NCBI RefSeq assembly: GCF_001623525.1
Contig: NZ_CP015225.1
Span: 1,488,001-1,552,000, forward strand
DNA length: 64,000 nt
Reading direction: 5' to 3'
Source of the DNA: Pseudomonas fluorescens
Lineage (GTDB): Bacteria; Pseudomonadota; Gammaproteobacteria; Pseudomonadales; Pseudomonadaceae
Shown: positions 46,384-54,920 of the stretch, in pieces
How positions within the stretch are numbered: the stretch's first letter is position 1
Layout of the letters: every line of letters starts with the position of its first letter
Notes under the pieces: model-generated
Told to the model about the DNA's origin: nothing
Databases searched by the model: none
Seen by the model: only the letters and a program-made list of their open reading frames with translations
Made by a program: the position numbers and the translations under genes

Positions 46384-47019
46384 ATGTCCGAACGCTCAAG
46401 CCCGCAGATTTCCTCGCGTAAACAGCCGCAACAGGCACGCTCCACCGAGCTTGTCGCCGCGGTTCTGGAAGCGGCTGTTCAGGTTCTGGCGACCCAGGGC
46501 GCGGCACGTTTCACGGTGGCCCGGGTTGCCGAGCGAGCTGGCGTGAGCGTCGGCTCGGTGTACCAGTACTTCCCGAACAAAGCGGCGATCCTGTTCCGCC
46601 TGCAAAGTGATGAATGGCGACAAACCAGCGATATGCTGCGCGAGATCCTTGAAGACAACCTCAAGCCGCCCTTCGAGCGCCTGCGTACCCTGGTGCAGGC
46701 GTTCATCCAGTCCGAATGTGACGAAGCCCAGATACGCGTCGCCCTCAACGACGCCGCCCCGCTCTACCGCGACGCGCCCGAGCACCAGGCCGCGCGGATG
46801 TCGGTGCAGCAGTCGGTGGATGCTTTCATGCTGCAAGCATTGCCAGACGCCCCGGCACAAACCCGCAACCTGGCAGGTGACCTGGTCATCAGCACGCTCA
46901 GTGCCGTGGGTAAGCGCTTCTCATCAGCGCCCCGCTCTCCTGCGGACGTTGCCATCTACAGCGATGCCATGGCCGATATGTTCTGCGCCTACCTTGCAAG
47001 CTTGCAGCGCCCCCTTTGA
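46384..47019 (+). CDS. TetR-family transcriptional regulator
   Basis: From ATG 46384 the product is 211 residues. The N-terminal helix-turn-helix (ILEAAVQVLATQG-like VLEAAVQVLATQGAARFTVA; RAGVSVGSVYQYFPNKAAIL) is classic TetR, and the C-terminal region is a helical ligand domain. It probably represses the divergent MFS pump and itself through the palindromes in the shared promoter region. A 7-bp stem (GCTGACG/CGTCAGC, 47031-47047) follows the stop and could be a weak terminator. Confidence 0.9.
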   Translation: MSERSSPQISSRKQPQQARSTELVAAVLEAAVQVLATQGAARFTVARVAERAGVSVGSVYQYFPNKAAILFRLQSDEWRQTSDMLREILEDNLKPPFERLRTLVQAFIQSECDEAQIRVALNDAAPLYRDAPEHQAARMSVQQSVDAFMLQALPDAPAQTRNLAGDLVISTLSAVGKRFSSAPRSPADVAIYSDAMADMFCAYLASLQRPL

Positions 47020-47127
47020 GACCGCTGCCTGCTGACGGTTCGTCAGCCATGCTCCAGTGACAGCCTGCCAACACTTTTACTACACTCCCTGATCTTGTTT
47101 CCCTCCGCTACGAGACGTCCCCTCACG

Positions 47128-47919
47128 ATGAAAACCATAACAAGCTCGATGACGTTCTGTGGCCTGTTGGCGCTCTCTTGCGGCGCCTTGGCCGAACCGA
47201 CACCTTCGCTACTGGACCAGGTCCTGCAACGCGGCGAACTGAAGGTGTGCACCACCGGCGACTACAAGCCCTATACCTTTAAAACCGCAACCGGCGAATA
47301 CGAAGGCATCGACATCGACATGGCGCGCTCGCTGGCCGCCAGCCTGGGCGTCAAGGTGCAATGGGTACAGACCACCTGGAAAACCCTGATGCCGGATATG
47401 GTTGCCGGTCAATGCGACATCGGCATGGGTGGGATTTCGGTGACGCTGGAGCGCCAGAAGAAAGCCTATTTCAGTGACACCCTGGACGTGGATGGCAAGA
47501 TCCCGCTGGTGCGTTGCGAAGACAAGGAGCGTTACCAGACCCTCGAGCAGATGAACCAGCCTTCGGTGCGCCTTGTCGAACCGGCCGGCGGCACCAACGA
47601 AGCCTTCGTCCGGGCGTTCCTGCCCAACGGCCAGTTGAACTTCCACGACAACGTGACCATCTTCCAGCAACTGCTGGACAAGAAGGCCGACGTGATGATT
47701 ACCGACGCGTCAGAAGCGCTCTACCAGCAAAAACTCAAGCCCGGCCTGTGCGCGGTCAACCCGACCCGCTACCTGCAATATGGCGAGAAGGCCTACCTGC
47801 TGCCTCGGGATGACAACACCTGGAAGATGTACGTCGATCAGTGGCTGCACTTGAGCAAGGCCAATGGCAGCTACCAGAAAGTGATTGGGCAGTGGTTGGC
47901 CGTTCCTGCCGCCCAATGA
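47128..47919 (+). CDS. PheC-like periplasmic cyclohexadienyl dehydratase / family 3 solute-binding protein
   Basis: From ATG 47128 the product is 263 residues with a signal peptide (FCGLLALSCGALA). The fold is that of amino-acid-binding proteins (CTTGDYKPYTFKTATGEYEG, GISVTLERQKKAYFSD). Several segments follow P. aeruginosa PheC closely (VEPAGGTNEAFVRAF, NVTIFQQLLDKKADVMITDA, EKAYLLPRDDNTWKMYVDQW), including the Glu after MITDAS that matches the catalytic Glu of PheC. It may convert prephenate or arogenate to phenylpyruvate or phenylalanine in the periplasm. A plain binding protein is the alternative, but no ABC genes adjoin it. Confidence 0.75.
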   Translation: MKTITSSMTFCGLLALSCGALAEPTPSLLDQVLQRGELKVCTTGDYKPYTFKTATGEYEGIDIDMARSLAASLGVKVQWVQTTWKTLMPDMVAGQCDIGMGGISVTLERQKKAYFSDTLDVDGKIPLVRCEDKERYQTLEQMNQPSVRLVEPAGGTNEAFVRAFLPNGQLNFHDNVTIFQQLLDKKADVMITDASEALYQQKLKPGLCAVNPTRYLQYGEKAYLLPRDDNTWKMYVDQWLHLSKANGSYQKVIGQWLAVPAAQ

Positions 47920-47945
47920 CCGTTCGCTGAGAAAACAAAAAAACC

Positions 47946-48034
47946 TGTGGGAGCGAGCTCGCTCGCGATGGCGTCAGGTCAGCCGCATTGATGTCGACTG
48001 ACACACTGCAATCGCGAGCAAGCTCGCTCCCACA
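47946..48034. repeat. REP pair, family B
   Basis: TGTGGGAGCGAGCTCGCTCG and CGCGAGCAAGCTCGCTCCCA, between the PheC-like gene and the convergent TRAP operon. Confidence 0.9.
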
Positions 48035-48076
48035 GGGGACCTGTGACGGGGTCTGCTCCGGACAGGCCCATTCGCC

Positions 48077-49096
48077 TCACTGTGCCGCGCGCACCTTGGC
48101 GATTTCCTCATACATCGTCTTCACCAGGTCGGCATCCAAGGATTTGGCGAACTTGTCGACTACCGGTTTCACCCGCTCACGAAAGCGATCTTTCTCCGCC
48201 GGGGTGACTTCGTTCACGGTCATGGCGCCGGCCAACGTCACCTTGGCCTTGTCCATGCTCGCCGCCGTGACTTCACGCTGGAACTTCTGTGCCTCAGTGG
48301 CAGCCGAGCGAATCATCGCCTTCTCATCGTCGTTGAGGCGGTTCCAGGTTTTCTGGCTGATGATCAACGACTGCGGGTTGAAGATGTGGCCCGTGACGGA
48401 GAGATACTTCTGCACCTCGTAGAACTTGTTGCCCTCAATCACGGTGAACGGGTTTTCCTGACCGTCGATGGTGTGCTGCTCAAGGCCCGTGTAGACCTCG
48501 GGGAACGCCATCGGCACCGGGTTGGCACCCAGGGCGGAGAAGGTCTCCAGGTAGATCGGCGACTGGATGACGCGAATCTTCAAGCCCTGCATGTCTTCAA
48601 GCTTGGTCACCGGGTGCTTACTGTTGGTCAGGTTACGAAAACCCAGGTCCCAATAACCCAGCGCGACCAGCCCTTTGCTGTCCAGTTGCACGGCCAGTTT
48701 CTGTCCGACCGGCCCATCGATGACCGCATGGGCTTCCTCGACGTTGTTGAACAGGAACGGGAAATCGAGCATGGCATAATCCGGTGCCTGGGCGGCCAGG
48801 ATGCCGGAGTTGAGCACGGTGATGTCCAGCGTGCCGCCCTGCAACGCCGACACCGTTTGCACATCACCGCCCAGCGTACCGCCTGGGAACAGGCGGACCT
48901 TGATCTTGCCACCACTCTTCTCGCTGAGCAGGTCGGCGAACTTCTGCGCGCCCTGGCCTTGCGGATGCTCCTTGACGTTCTGGAAGGCGAATCGCAAGGT
49001 GCGTTCGCGGATTTCATCTGCGTGACTGACCACGCTACCCAGCAGCAGTCCCGTTGCGCAAGCCCCGGCCAACAGGGTTTTCATCAGTTGTCCCAT
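48077..49096 (-). CDS. dctP: TRAP transporter substrate-binding protein (DctP family)
   Basis: A 339-residue protein with a signal peptide (LLAGACATGLLLGSVVSHA), GAQKFADLLSEKSGGKIKVR, DIQGLKIRVIQSP-like DMQGLKIRVIQSPIYLETF, and VYTGLEQHTIDGQENP, the DctP ligand-clamp region with the conserved Arg (KIRVIQ). It binds an organic acid in the periplasm and delivers it to DctQM. A GGAGAG box precedes the ATG by six bases. It is the last gene of a dctQ-dctM-dctP operon, 50 bp after dctM. Which organic acid it binds is not readable. Confidence 0.92.
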   Translation of the reverse strand: MGQLMKTLLAGACATGLLLGSVVSHADEIRERTLRFAFQNVKEHPQGQGAQKFADLLSEKSGGKIKVRLFPGGTLGGDVQTVSALQGGTLDITVLNSGILAAQAPDYAMLDFPFLFNNVEEAHAVIDGPVGQKLAVQLDSKGLVALGYWDLGFRNLTNSKHPVTKLEDMQGLKIRVIQSPIYLETFSALGANPVPMAFPEVYTGLEQHTIDGQENPFTVIEGNKFYEVQKYLSVTGHIFNPQSLIISQKTWNRLNDDEKAMIRSAATEAQKFQREVTAASMDKAKVTLAGAMTVNEVTPAEKDRFRERVKPVVDKFAKSLDADLVKTMYEEIAKVRAAQ

Positions 49097-49146
49097 GTCA
49101 CTCTCCGATCATTATTGTTTTAAGGTCGAGCTAGCCAGCACCGGTG

Positions 49147-50427
49147 TTATCCGGTGAAGAATTTCAACGGTCCCAGGACCAATTGCGGAAACAGGACCAA
49201 CAAGAACAGCACCACAAACTGCGCAAACATGAACGGCCACACCCCACGCACGATTTCCTCGAAGTCCAGCTTCGCCACCCCGCAGACCACGTTGAGCACC
49301 GTGCCCACGGGAGGCGTGATCAGGCCGATGGCTGTGTTGATCAGGAACAGCACGCCGAAGTACACCGGGTCGATCCCCGCCTGGATGACCGCCGGCATCA
49401 GCACCGGGGTGAGGATGAGGATGGTCGGGGTCATGTCCATCACCGTTCCCACCAGGATGATCAGCGTCATCATCACCAGCAACAGAAGGGTCTGGTTGTC
49501 CATGAAGGGCGCCAGCATTTCCGCCAACTGGCCCGGCAGATCGGCGATGGTCACCAGCCACGATGAAACCATGGCCGCCGCCACCAGCAGCATCACCACC
49601 GAGGTGGTCTTGGCCGAGGACAGAATCACTTCGTACAACTGGCTGACTTTCATTTCCCGGTAGATCACCAAGGACACGAACAGCGAATAGACTGCCGCGA
49701 CCACGGCGGCTTCCGTGGGGGTAAAGATGCCGAACTTGAGGCCCAGGATGATGATCAAGGGCAGGCCCATCGCCCAACTGCCGTCGAGCAACGTGCGCAG
49801 CACTTCGGCACGGGAACGCTTGGGCGGCGTCTCGACGTTCTCGCTGCGGGAGATGTACCACCAGGCAACAGCCAGCGAAGCCCCCAGCATCAGGCCCGGC
49901 ACAATACCGGCCAGGAACAGCTTGGAAATCGACACCCCGGACGCCACACCAAAGACGATGAAACCAATGCTCGGCGGAATGACCGGTGCGATGATGCTAC
50001 CGGCGGCGATCAGCCCGGCCGAGCGCCCTCGGTTGTGCCCGGCCAGCACCATCATCGGCACCAACAAAGCCGCCAGCGCCGCCGCATCGGCCACGGCCGA
50101 ACCGGAGAGCGAAGCCAACAGGCAGGAAGCGATGATCGCCACGTAACCCAGGCCTCCGCGCTTATGCCCCACCAGCGCCATGGCGATATTGACAATGCGT
50201 TTGGACAGGCCGCCGACGTTCATGATTTCGCCGGCCAACATGAAGAACGGCACGGCCATCAGCGGAAAGCTGTCCGCGCCGTTGAGCAGGTTCTGGGCGA
50301 TGATTTGCGCGTCGAACAGATCCAGGTAGAACATCAACGCCACACTGACCACCAGCAAGGCAAACGCGATGGGCATGCCCAGTGCCATGCTGCCCACCAG
50401 AGACCCGAGGAAAATAACCAGCGTCAT
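49147..50427 (-). CDS. dctM: TRAP transporter large permease (DctM family)
   Basis: A 426-residue polytopic membrane protein with about 12 helices and DctM landmarks: AGEIMNVGGLSKRIVNIAMA, LLASLSGSAVADAAALAALL, PVIPPSIGFIVFGVASGVSI, and NTAIGLITPPVGTVLNVVCG. It is the ion-coupled (sodium) channel subunit that works with DctQ. Its start overlaps the dctQ stop by four bases. Confidence 0.94.
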   Translation of the reverse strand: MTLVIFLGSLVGSMALGMPIAFALLVVSVALMFYLDLFDAQIIAQNLLNGADSFPLMAVPFFMLAGEIMNVGGLSKRIVNIAMALVGHKRGGLGYVAIIASCLLASLSGSAVADAAALAALLVPMMVLAGHNRGRSAGLIAAGSIIAPVIPPSIGFIVFGVASGVSISKLFLAGIVPGLMLGASLAVAWWYISRSENVETPPKRSRAEVLRTLLDGSWAMGLPLIIILGLKFGIFTPTEAAVVAAVYSLFVSLVIYREMKVSQLYEVILSSAKTTSVVMLLVAAAMVSSWLVTIADLPGQLAEMLAPFMDNQTLLLLVMMTLIILVGTVMDMTPTILILTPVLMPAVIQAGIDPVYFGVLFLINTAIGLITPPVGTVLNVVCGVAKLDFEEIVRGVWPFMFAQFVVLFLLVLFPQLVLGPLKFFTG

Positions 50428-50984
50428 GGGCGGGTACTCTTTGTAGGGTTATGGGTAATGGGGTCATGGGTGAGCACCTCGGCATCGTTGTCCTTGACCA
50501 TCACCAACTCGTCATCCCCAAGCTTGCCGAACAGCGCCAGGTAGAGTTCGTAAAGCAGGATCGCTGCGGCACTGGCGCCAAACACCAGGCCGGCACCATA
50601 AAACAGCGCCATGGACAATCCTGACGCCGGAGCAACGACATTCAGGTTGATCGCAGCCTGTTGCCAACTGCCACTGAAAATCAGCCAGCAGATGTACAAC
50701 ATCAAAAGATGACTGATGACCAGGCAGATACGCTTGCCTGTCGGCGGCAAGCGCTTGACCAGGCTGTCCATGCCCAGGTGAGCACGGTCCTTGAGCGCCA
50801 CCAGGGCACCGAGAAAAATCATCCAGACGAAGAACCAGCGCGACAGCTCCTCCGACACACTGATGCCCGAGTTGAAGGCATAGCGCAGCACCACATTGCC
50901 GAACACCAGCAAGATCATCGCGACCATGCATAGCACGATCAGCAGCTTGAGCAGCTTGAAATACAGATTCACCACTTTTGTCAT
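50424..50984 (-). CDS. dctQ: TRAP transporter small permease (DctQ family)
   Basis: From ATG 50984 (GAGG box 8 bases upstream) the product is 186 residues with four membrane helices (LIVLCMVAMILLVFGNVVLR, WFFVWMIFLGALVAL, ICLVISHLLMLYICWLIF, FYGAGLVFGASAAAILLYEL) and the DctQ motif SVSEELSRWFFVW. It is the first gene of the operon. Its likely role is to scaffold DctM. The C-terminal tail is charged. Confidence 0.92.
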   Translation of the reverse strand: MTKVVNLYFKLLKLLIVLCMVAMILLVFGNVVLRYAFNSGISVSEELSRWFFVWMIFLGALVALKDRAHLGMDSLVKRLPPTGKRICLVISHLLMLYICWLIFSGSWQQAAINLNVVAPASGLSMALFYGAGLVFGASAAAILLYELYLALFGKLGDDELVMVKDNDAEVLTHDPITHNPTKSTRP

Positions 50985-51473
50985 CTTGAAGGCCTCAGAG
51001 GCTTGTCGAGCGCCCACACTCTACTGGCGCGATAAAACCGCAACAGCATGGGGTCGCTATAGGATCGAACCTGGGAGACTGGAAGATGCGCTGCAAAGAC
51101 AGATCAAGGAGAAAGCTTGCGGTGCTCGGGTAGGCATGGGTGTTCCTCTATTTTTATTATGGTCTTTGCCTCGTCGGGCGAGACAGCTGTCGCTAAAATG
51201 TACCACCCGGTTAGTTTGGTCAATATCCCAGGCTGGCGCACACTGCAAAGCGTGCGATTATCGACCAGACAATTGGCGTTTTTCATCGCATTGAGCTGCC
51301 ACACCAACAAGATTTGTATCGGTTTGTATAGGAAACGCGGCCTGATACGAAATGATGGATTTCGTCCCTTCTTGGCACACATCGTCGATACATCTGCGCG
51401 TTTAACTGTGATCACCGGACAGCAACACGTTCGTTGCCACCGGCCCACTCAATCAAGCGCAAGGAGAATCACC
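50985..51473. other. Intergenic region between TRAP operon and small repeat protein
   Basis: No protein gene is supported; a longer open frame that runs into the small protein gene is an upstream extension without a ribosome site. The promoters of dctQ (minus) and the small protein (plus) must lie here. No clear regulator site or structured RNA was recognised. Confidence 0.45.
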
Positions 51474-51722
51474 ATGTTCAACTTCTCGAAACTTTCGTCT
51501 CTTGCAATCGCCCTGACACTGGTTGGCGGCGTCGGCCTGTCGAACGTTGCCTCGGCAAAGAGCGCCCCGGCCCAGGCTGCGCATCAACTGGCTGAAGGCG
51601 GGTCTGATCGTTTGATCCAGAATCATGTGGCCGAGGGCGGCTCCGATCGCTTGATCGAGAATCGCGTGGCTGAAGGCGGGGCTGATCGGTTGCAGGAGTT
51701 GCGTGAACGTAGCGCGGTGTGA
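51474..51722 (+). CDS. Small exported protein with three AEGGSDRL repeats
   Basis: An 82-residue product with an AAGGAGAATCACC ribosome site directly upstream. It has a signal peptide (SLAIALTLVGGVGLSNVASA) followed by a short linker and three imperfect 13-residue tandem repeats: LAEGGSDRLIQNH, VAEGGSDRLIENR, VAEGGADRLQELR. The DNA copies differ by synonymous changes, so the peptide is under selection. Similar small Pseudomonas proteins are sometimes annotated as phage infection proteins; I do not know a proven function. The repeats suggest a periplasmic or processed peptide. Confidence 0.75.
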   Translation: MFNFSKLSSLAIALTLVGGVGLSNVASAKSAPAQAAHQLAEGGSDRLIQNHVAEGGSDRLIENRVAEGGADRLQELRERSAV

Positions 51723-51731
51723 AGCGATTTT

Positions 51732-51856
51732 GTGGCGAGGGAGCTTGCTCCCGTTGGGCTGCGTAGCAGCCCCCTGCCCCCTCCCACTCGTTTAGTCACC
51801 GGTCGGCTGGTTTTGCGACTGCTTCGCAGTCGAACGGGAGCAAGCTCCCTCGCCAC
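51732..51856. repeat. REPIN, family A (copy 8)
   Basis: It lies 9 bp after the small repeat-protein stop, between it and the convergent hpaR gene. Confidence 0.92.
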
Positions 51857-51893
51857 AGAAGCGGATGGCGACTCATGGCTTGTGGCTCAAACC

Positions 51894-52316
51894 TCAGGGT
51901 TTGATGTTCTTCAGCTCATTGAGCAATCCGAGCAACTGCTCCATCTTTTCCTCGCCAAACTGCTCTTCGATCCGTCGATAGTTGCCTTCCATGCCCTCGC
52001 TCATGGACACGAAGCACTGCTGGCCGCGCTCGGTCAGCCCGACAAAGACCCGCCGCTGATCCTGGCTGGACTTCTGCCGCCGCACCAGACCGTCACGCTC
52101 CAGGCGACTGAGTACACCGGTCATGCTCGGTTTGAGGATGCACGCCTGGTGGGCGAGCTGATGGCTTTCCAGCTCCCCTTGCTGATGCAGGATGCGGATC
52201 ACCCGCCATTGTTGTTCCGTGAGGTCATGCTGGTTCAGCGCAGGTCGAAAAAAAGCCATCGCCGCTTCGCGGGCTTGCAACAGCGTCAGGGTCAATGAGG
52301 GTCTGGGGTTGGCCAT
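51894..52316 (-). CDS. hpaR: HpaR-like MarR repressor of the homoprotocatechuate operon (copy 1)
   Basis: A 140-residue MarR protein that follows HpaR closely: LTLTLLQAREAAMAFFRPAL, TEQQWRVIRILHQQGELESH, ACILKPSMTGVLSRLERDGL, DQRRVFVGLTERGQ. HpaR represses the meta-cleavage operon until a homoprotocatechuate-type aromatic binds. It is the second gene of an hpaA-hpaR pair (62 bp gap). No obvious GTTAAC site lies directly upstream, so it probably depends on the hpaA promoter. Translation start 52316 lacks a strong ribosome site. Confidence 0.9.
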   Translation of the reverse strand: MANPRPSLTLTLLQAREAAMAFFRPALNQHDLTEQQWRVIRILHQQGELESHQLAHQACILKPSMTGVLSRLERDGLVRRQKSSQDQRRVFVGLTERGQQCFVSMSEGMEGNYRRIEEQFGEEKMEQLLGLLNELKNIKP

Positions 52317-52378
52317 GTTCGAACTGTGTGGATGGGCGAGTCGGCAGCTTAGTGTCGCTATCACAGGGCTGCAAGCGC

Positions 52379-53287
52379 TCAGCGCAACCCTGATTGCCGC
52401 TGGCGATACTCCCCCGGCGTGAGTTGGGCGTAACGCTGGAAAAACCGACTGAAATACGCCGGGTCCTTGAACCCGAGCTGGTAGCAGATTTCATTGGCCG
52501 AGCTGCCGGTGAACAGCAACAGGCGCTTGGCCTCCTGCATCAGCCGCTCCATGATCAGGCGCTTGGAAGGCAGGTCGGCGATGCGTCGGCACACGTCATT
52601 GAGGCGCGCCTCGGTCACGCCGATGCCTTCGGCGTAGCGCGATAACGGCCAATGCTGCAGGTAGTGGGCCTCGATCAACTCGTTGAAGCGGTGAAAGATC
52701 TTCAGATCTTCATGCCGGGCCGGCCTGGCCTCCAGGGAGTTGGAACATAACCGCAGCAGGCTGATCATGATCAGCCGCGTCAACGCGTCCAGTGTTGCGC
52801 TGCGCCCCGGGCGCCCGGCCGTCACCTCCTCACTCAACTCCTCGAACAGGTACTCCAACCGCCGCACCTCCCCCGCCTGCCCAGGCCCCAGTTGCGCCAG
52901 CGCTACGCAGGCCGCCGGCATTTGCACGCCCGCCGGCGCCAGGCCTGGGTCGGCGTCGATCAACTGCCACACCAATTGCTGGCGCACCGTCAGCACATGC
53001 CCGTCACTGTCGGCCTCGGTCACGAAGGAATGGGGAATGGTCGGTGGCGTGAGGAAGAACATCGGCCCGGATTCGACGTACTGCTGGTCATCGAGATATA
53101 CGCGCACGGTGCCGCTCTTGACGTAGTGCACCTGGAAGAACCGGTCGTGACGATGAACCGGCATGTTGCGACCAAAAAAATCCGCCAGGTTGGCGAGTCG
53201 GTCGTAATGCACTTCGGCATCGCTGTAGCGCTGGTCGTACACCTGACCAATGTTGATGTTGGGGATCGGCTGACGGTCAGTCATCAC
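52379..53287 (-). CDS. hpaA: AraC-family activator HpaA
   Basis: A 302-residue AraC-type regulator. The N-terminal cupin (MPVHRHDRFFQVHYVKSGTV, YVESGPMFFLTPPTIPHSFV) resembles the HpaA effector domain for 4-hydroxyphenylacetate. The C-terminal double helix-turn-helix has YAEGIGVTEARLNDVCRRIA and EICYQLGFKDPAYFSRFFQR. In enterobacteria HpaA activates the hydroxylase genes. Here these would be the C2/C1 pair 10 kb away. It runs divergently from hpaG1. Confidence 0.9.
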   Translation of the reverse strand: MMTDRQPIPNINIGQVYDQRYSDAEVHYDRLANLADFFGRNMPVHRHDRFFQVHYVKSGTVRVYLDDQQYVESGPMFFLTPPTIPHSFVTEADSDGHVLTVRQQLVWQLIDADPGLAPAGVQMPAACVALAQLGPGQAGEVRRLEYLFEELSEEVTAGRPGRSATLDALTRLIMISLLRLCSNSLEARPARHEDLKIFHRFNELIEAHYLQHWPLSRYAEGIGVTEARLNDVCRRIADLPSKRLIMERLMQEAKRLLLFTGSSANEICYQLGFKDPAYFSRFFQRYAQLTPGEYRQRQSGLR

Positions 53288-53382
53288 GCAGTACTCATTT
53301 TCTTATTCTGGTCCAGATACCTGCCGCATTCATCCTGCACCGAATCCGGCAAGGCAACCAGTGCCCGCTCATTCTGTCACGC

Positions 53383-53411
53383 TTGACGATAGTTAACATC
53401 TTAATTATAAC
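53383..53411 (+). promoter_or_regulatory. Promoter of the hpaG1G2EDFXHI operon
   Basis: TTGACG (53383-53388) and TATAAC (53406-53411) are separated by 17 bp, each matching 5 of 6 consensus positions. The spacer contains a GTTAAC half-site, so repressor binding here would block RNA polymerase. Confidence 0.7.
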
Positions 53412-53426
53412 TGTTAACACATTAAC
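53391..53426. promoter_or_regulatory. HpaR operator at the hpaG1 promoter
   Basis: AGTTAAC (53391-53397) and GTTAAC (53413-53418), with ATTAAC at 53421-53426, overlap the -10/-35 spacer and the transcription start. The same TTAAC-type half-sites appear in the palindrome of the second hpaR gene. Confidence 0.55.
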
Positions 53427-53470
53427 AATAACCGCAGAGCCCTCACCCTCTGCATCGCCAGGAGACAAGC

Positions 53471-54148
53471 ATGAGCCGTGCCCTGCATGACGTCGCGACC
53501 GGCACCCTGTTCGGGGTCGCGCTGAACTACCAGGGGCTGCTGAAACAGCGCCTCGCCGAGTTCGAGCAACCGCCCTACCAAAAACCGCCGCTCAAGCCCG
53601 TGCTGTTCATCAAGACCCCCAACACCCGCAACCGGCACGGTGCCGAGGTGGTTCACCCCGGTCGCAGCGAAACACTGCAACCAGGGCCGGCGCTTGGCGT
53701 GGTCATGGGCAAGTCAGCCAGTCGCGTCAGCGCCGCCGAAGCCCTGGACTACGTGGCCGGCTACACCCTCATCAATGAATTCAGCCTCCCGGAAGACAGC
53801 TATTACCGCCCCGTCGTCAAGGCCAAGTGCCGGGACGGCTTCTGCGCCATGGGCCCGGAGCTGGTGCCCACCACTCAGGTGTCCGACCCTCACAGCCTGG
53901 CGATCACGCTGTACGTCAACGGCGAGGTTCGCCAGCAGAACAGCACCGCCAACTTCGTTCGCAACATTCCCCAACTAATCGCCGAGATCAGCGAGTTCAT
54001 GACCTTGCATGCTGGCGACGTGCTGATCACCGGCACGCCTGAAGGCCGGGTCGACGTACTGCCCGGTGACCGCGTCGAAGTAGACATCAGCGGCCTGGGG
54101 CGTCTGGTCAATATCATCGTGGCCGAGGAAACAGGAGCAGGTTCATGA
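53471..54148 (+). CDS. hpaG1: HpaG1 subunit of 2-hydroxyhepta-2,4-diene-1,7-dioate isomerase/decarboxylase
   Basis: A 225-residue protein of the fumarylacetoacetate hydrolase fold (LFIKTPNTRNRHGAEVVHPG, YVAGYTLINEFSLPEDSYYR, VLITGTPEGRVDVLPGDRVE). It corresponds to the N-terminal half of E. coli HpaG. It lacks the ExE-D metal triad; the equivalent position reads GVVMG. Together with HpaG2 it acts on the ring-opened intermediate. It is the first gene of the operon, and its stop overlaps hpaG2 by four bases. Confidence 0.92.
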   Translation: MSRALHDVATGTLFGVALNYQGLLKQRLAEFEQPPYQKPPLKPVLFIKTPNTRNRHGAEVVHPGRSETLQPGPALGVVMGKSASRVSAAEALDYVAGYTLINEFSLPEDSYYRPVVKAKCRDGFCAMGPELVPTTQVSDPHSLAITLYVNGEVRQQNSTANFVRNIPQLIAEISEFMTLHAGDVLITGTPEGRVDVLPGDRVEVDISGLGRLVNIIVAEETGAGS

Positions 54149-54915
54149 AACACGCGCGCATTCGTTTTGAAGGCCAGGATCAAGCCGTCACCGTTGAAGC
54201 TCACAACGCGGTACGCCTGGCGGACGGCCGGCTGCTGGCCGAGGACCAGGTCCAGTGGCTGCCACCGGCCACCGGCAGCATGTTCGCCCTGGGCCTGAAT
54301 TATGCCGATCACGCCGCCGAGCTGGCGTTCAAGCCGCCGACCGAGCCCCTGGCATTCATCAAGTCCCCCGGCACCTACACCGGCCACAACCAGGCGACCT
54401 GGCGTCCCGACAACGTCGCCTACATGCACTACGAGTGCGAGCTCGTGGCGGTCATCGGCAAAGCGGCGCGCAACGTCAAGCGCGAGGATGCGTTGGAATA
54501 CCTGGCCGGCTACACCGTGTGCAACGACTACGCGATCCGCGATTACCTGGAAAACTACTACCGCCCCAACCTGCGGGTGAAGAACCGTGACGCGACAACG
54601 CCCGTCGGCCCATGGATTGTCGACGTGGCCGATGTGCCGGACCCGAGCAACCTGAAGCTGCGCACCTGGATCAACGGCCAGTTGCGCCAGGAAGGCAGCA
54701 CGAAGGACATGATTTTCGATATCCCGTACCTGATCGAATACCTGTCCAGCTTCATGACCTTGCAGCCCGGCGACATGATCGCCACTGGCACGCCGGAAGG
54801 CCTGGCGGACGTGGTGCCCGGTGATGAAGTGGTGGTGGAAGTGGAAGGCGTCGGTCGCCTGGTCAATCGAATTGTCAGCGAAGCCGAGTTCTTCGCATCC
54901 CGTAAAGAGGCTTGA
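54145..54915 (+). CDS. hpaG2: HpaG2 subunit of 2-hydroxyhepta-2,4-diene-1,7-dioate isomerase/decarboxylase
   Basis: A 256-residue fumarylacetoacetate-hydrolase-fold protein and the metal-binding half of HpaG. The ExE is in YECELVAVIGKAARNVKRED, the Asp in VCNDYAIRDYLENYYRPNLR, with DMIATGTPEGLADVVPGDEV at the end. It carries the decarboxylase/isomerase chemistry with a divalent metal. In E. coli both halves are fused; here they are separate coupled genes. Confidence 0.93.
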   Translation: MKHARIRFEGQDQAVTVEAHNAVRLADGRLLAEDQVQWLPPATGSMFALGLNYADHAAELAFKPPTEPLAFIKSPGTYTGHNQATWRPDNVAYMHYECELVAVIGKAARNVKREDALEYLAGYTVCNDYAIRDYLENYYRPNLRVKNRDATTPVGPWIVDVADVPDPSNLKLRTWINGQLRQEGSTKDMIFDIPYLIEYLSSFMTLQPGDMIATGTPEGLADVVPGDEVVVEVEGVGRLVNRIVSEAEFFASRKEA

Positions 54916-54920
54916 GCAGC

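Noticed and set aside
51104..51448. 114-codon minus-strand frame upstream of the small repeat protein
   Set aside because: It has no ribosome site, odd composition, and lies in a divergent promoter region; no family recognised.
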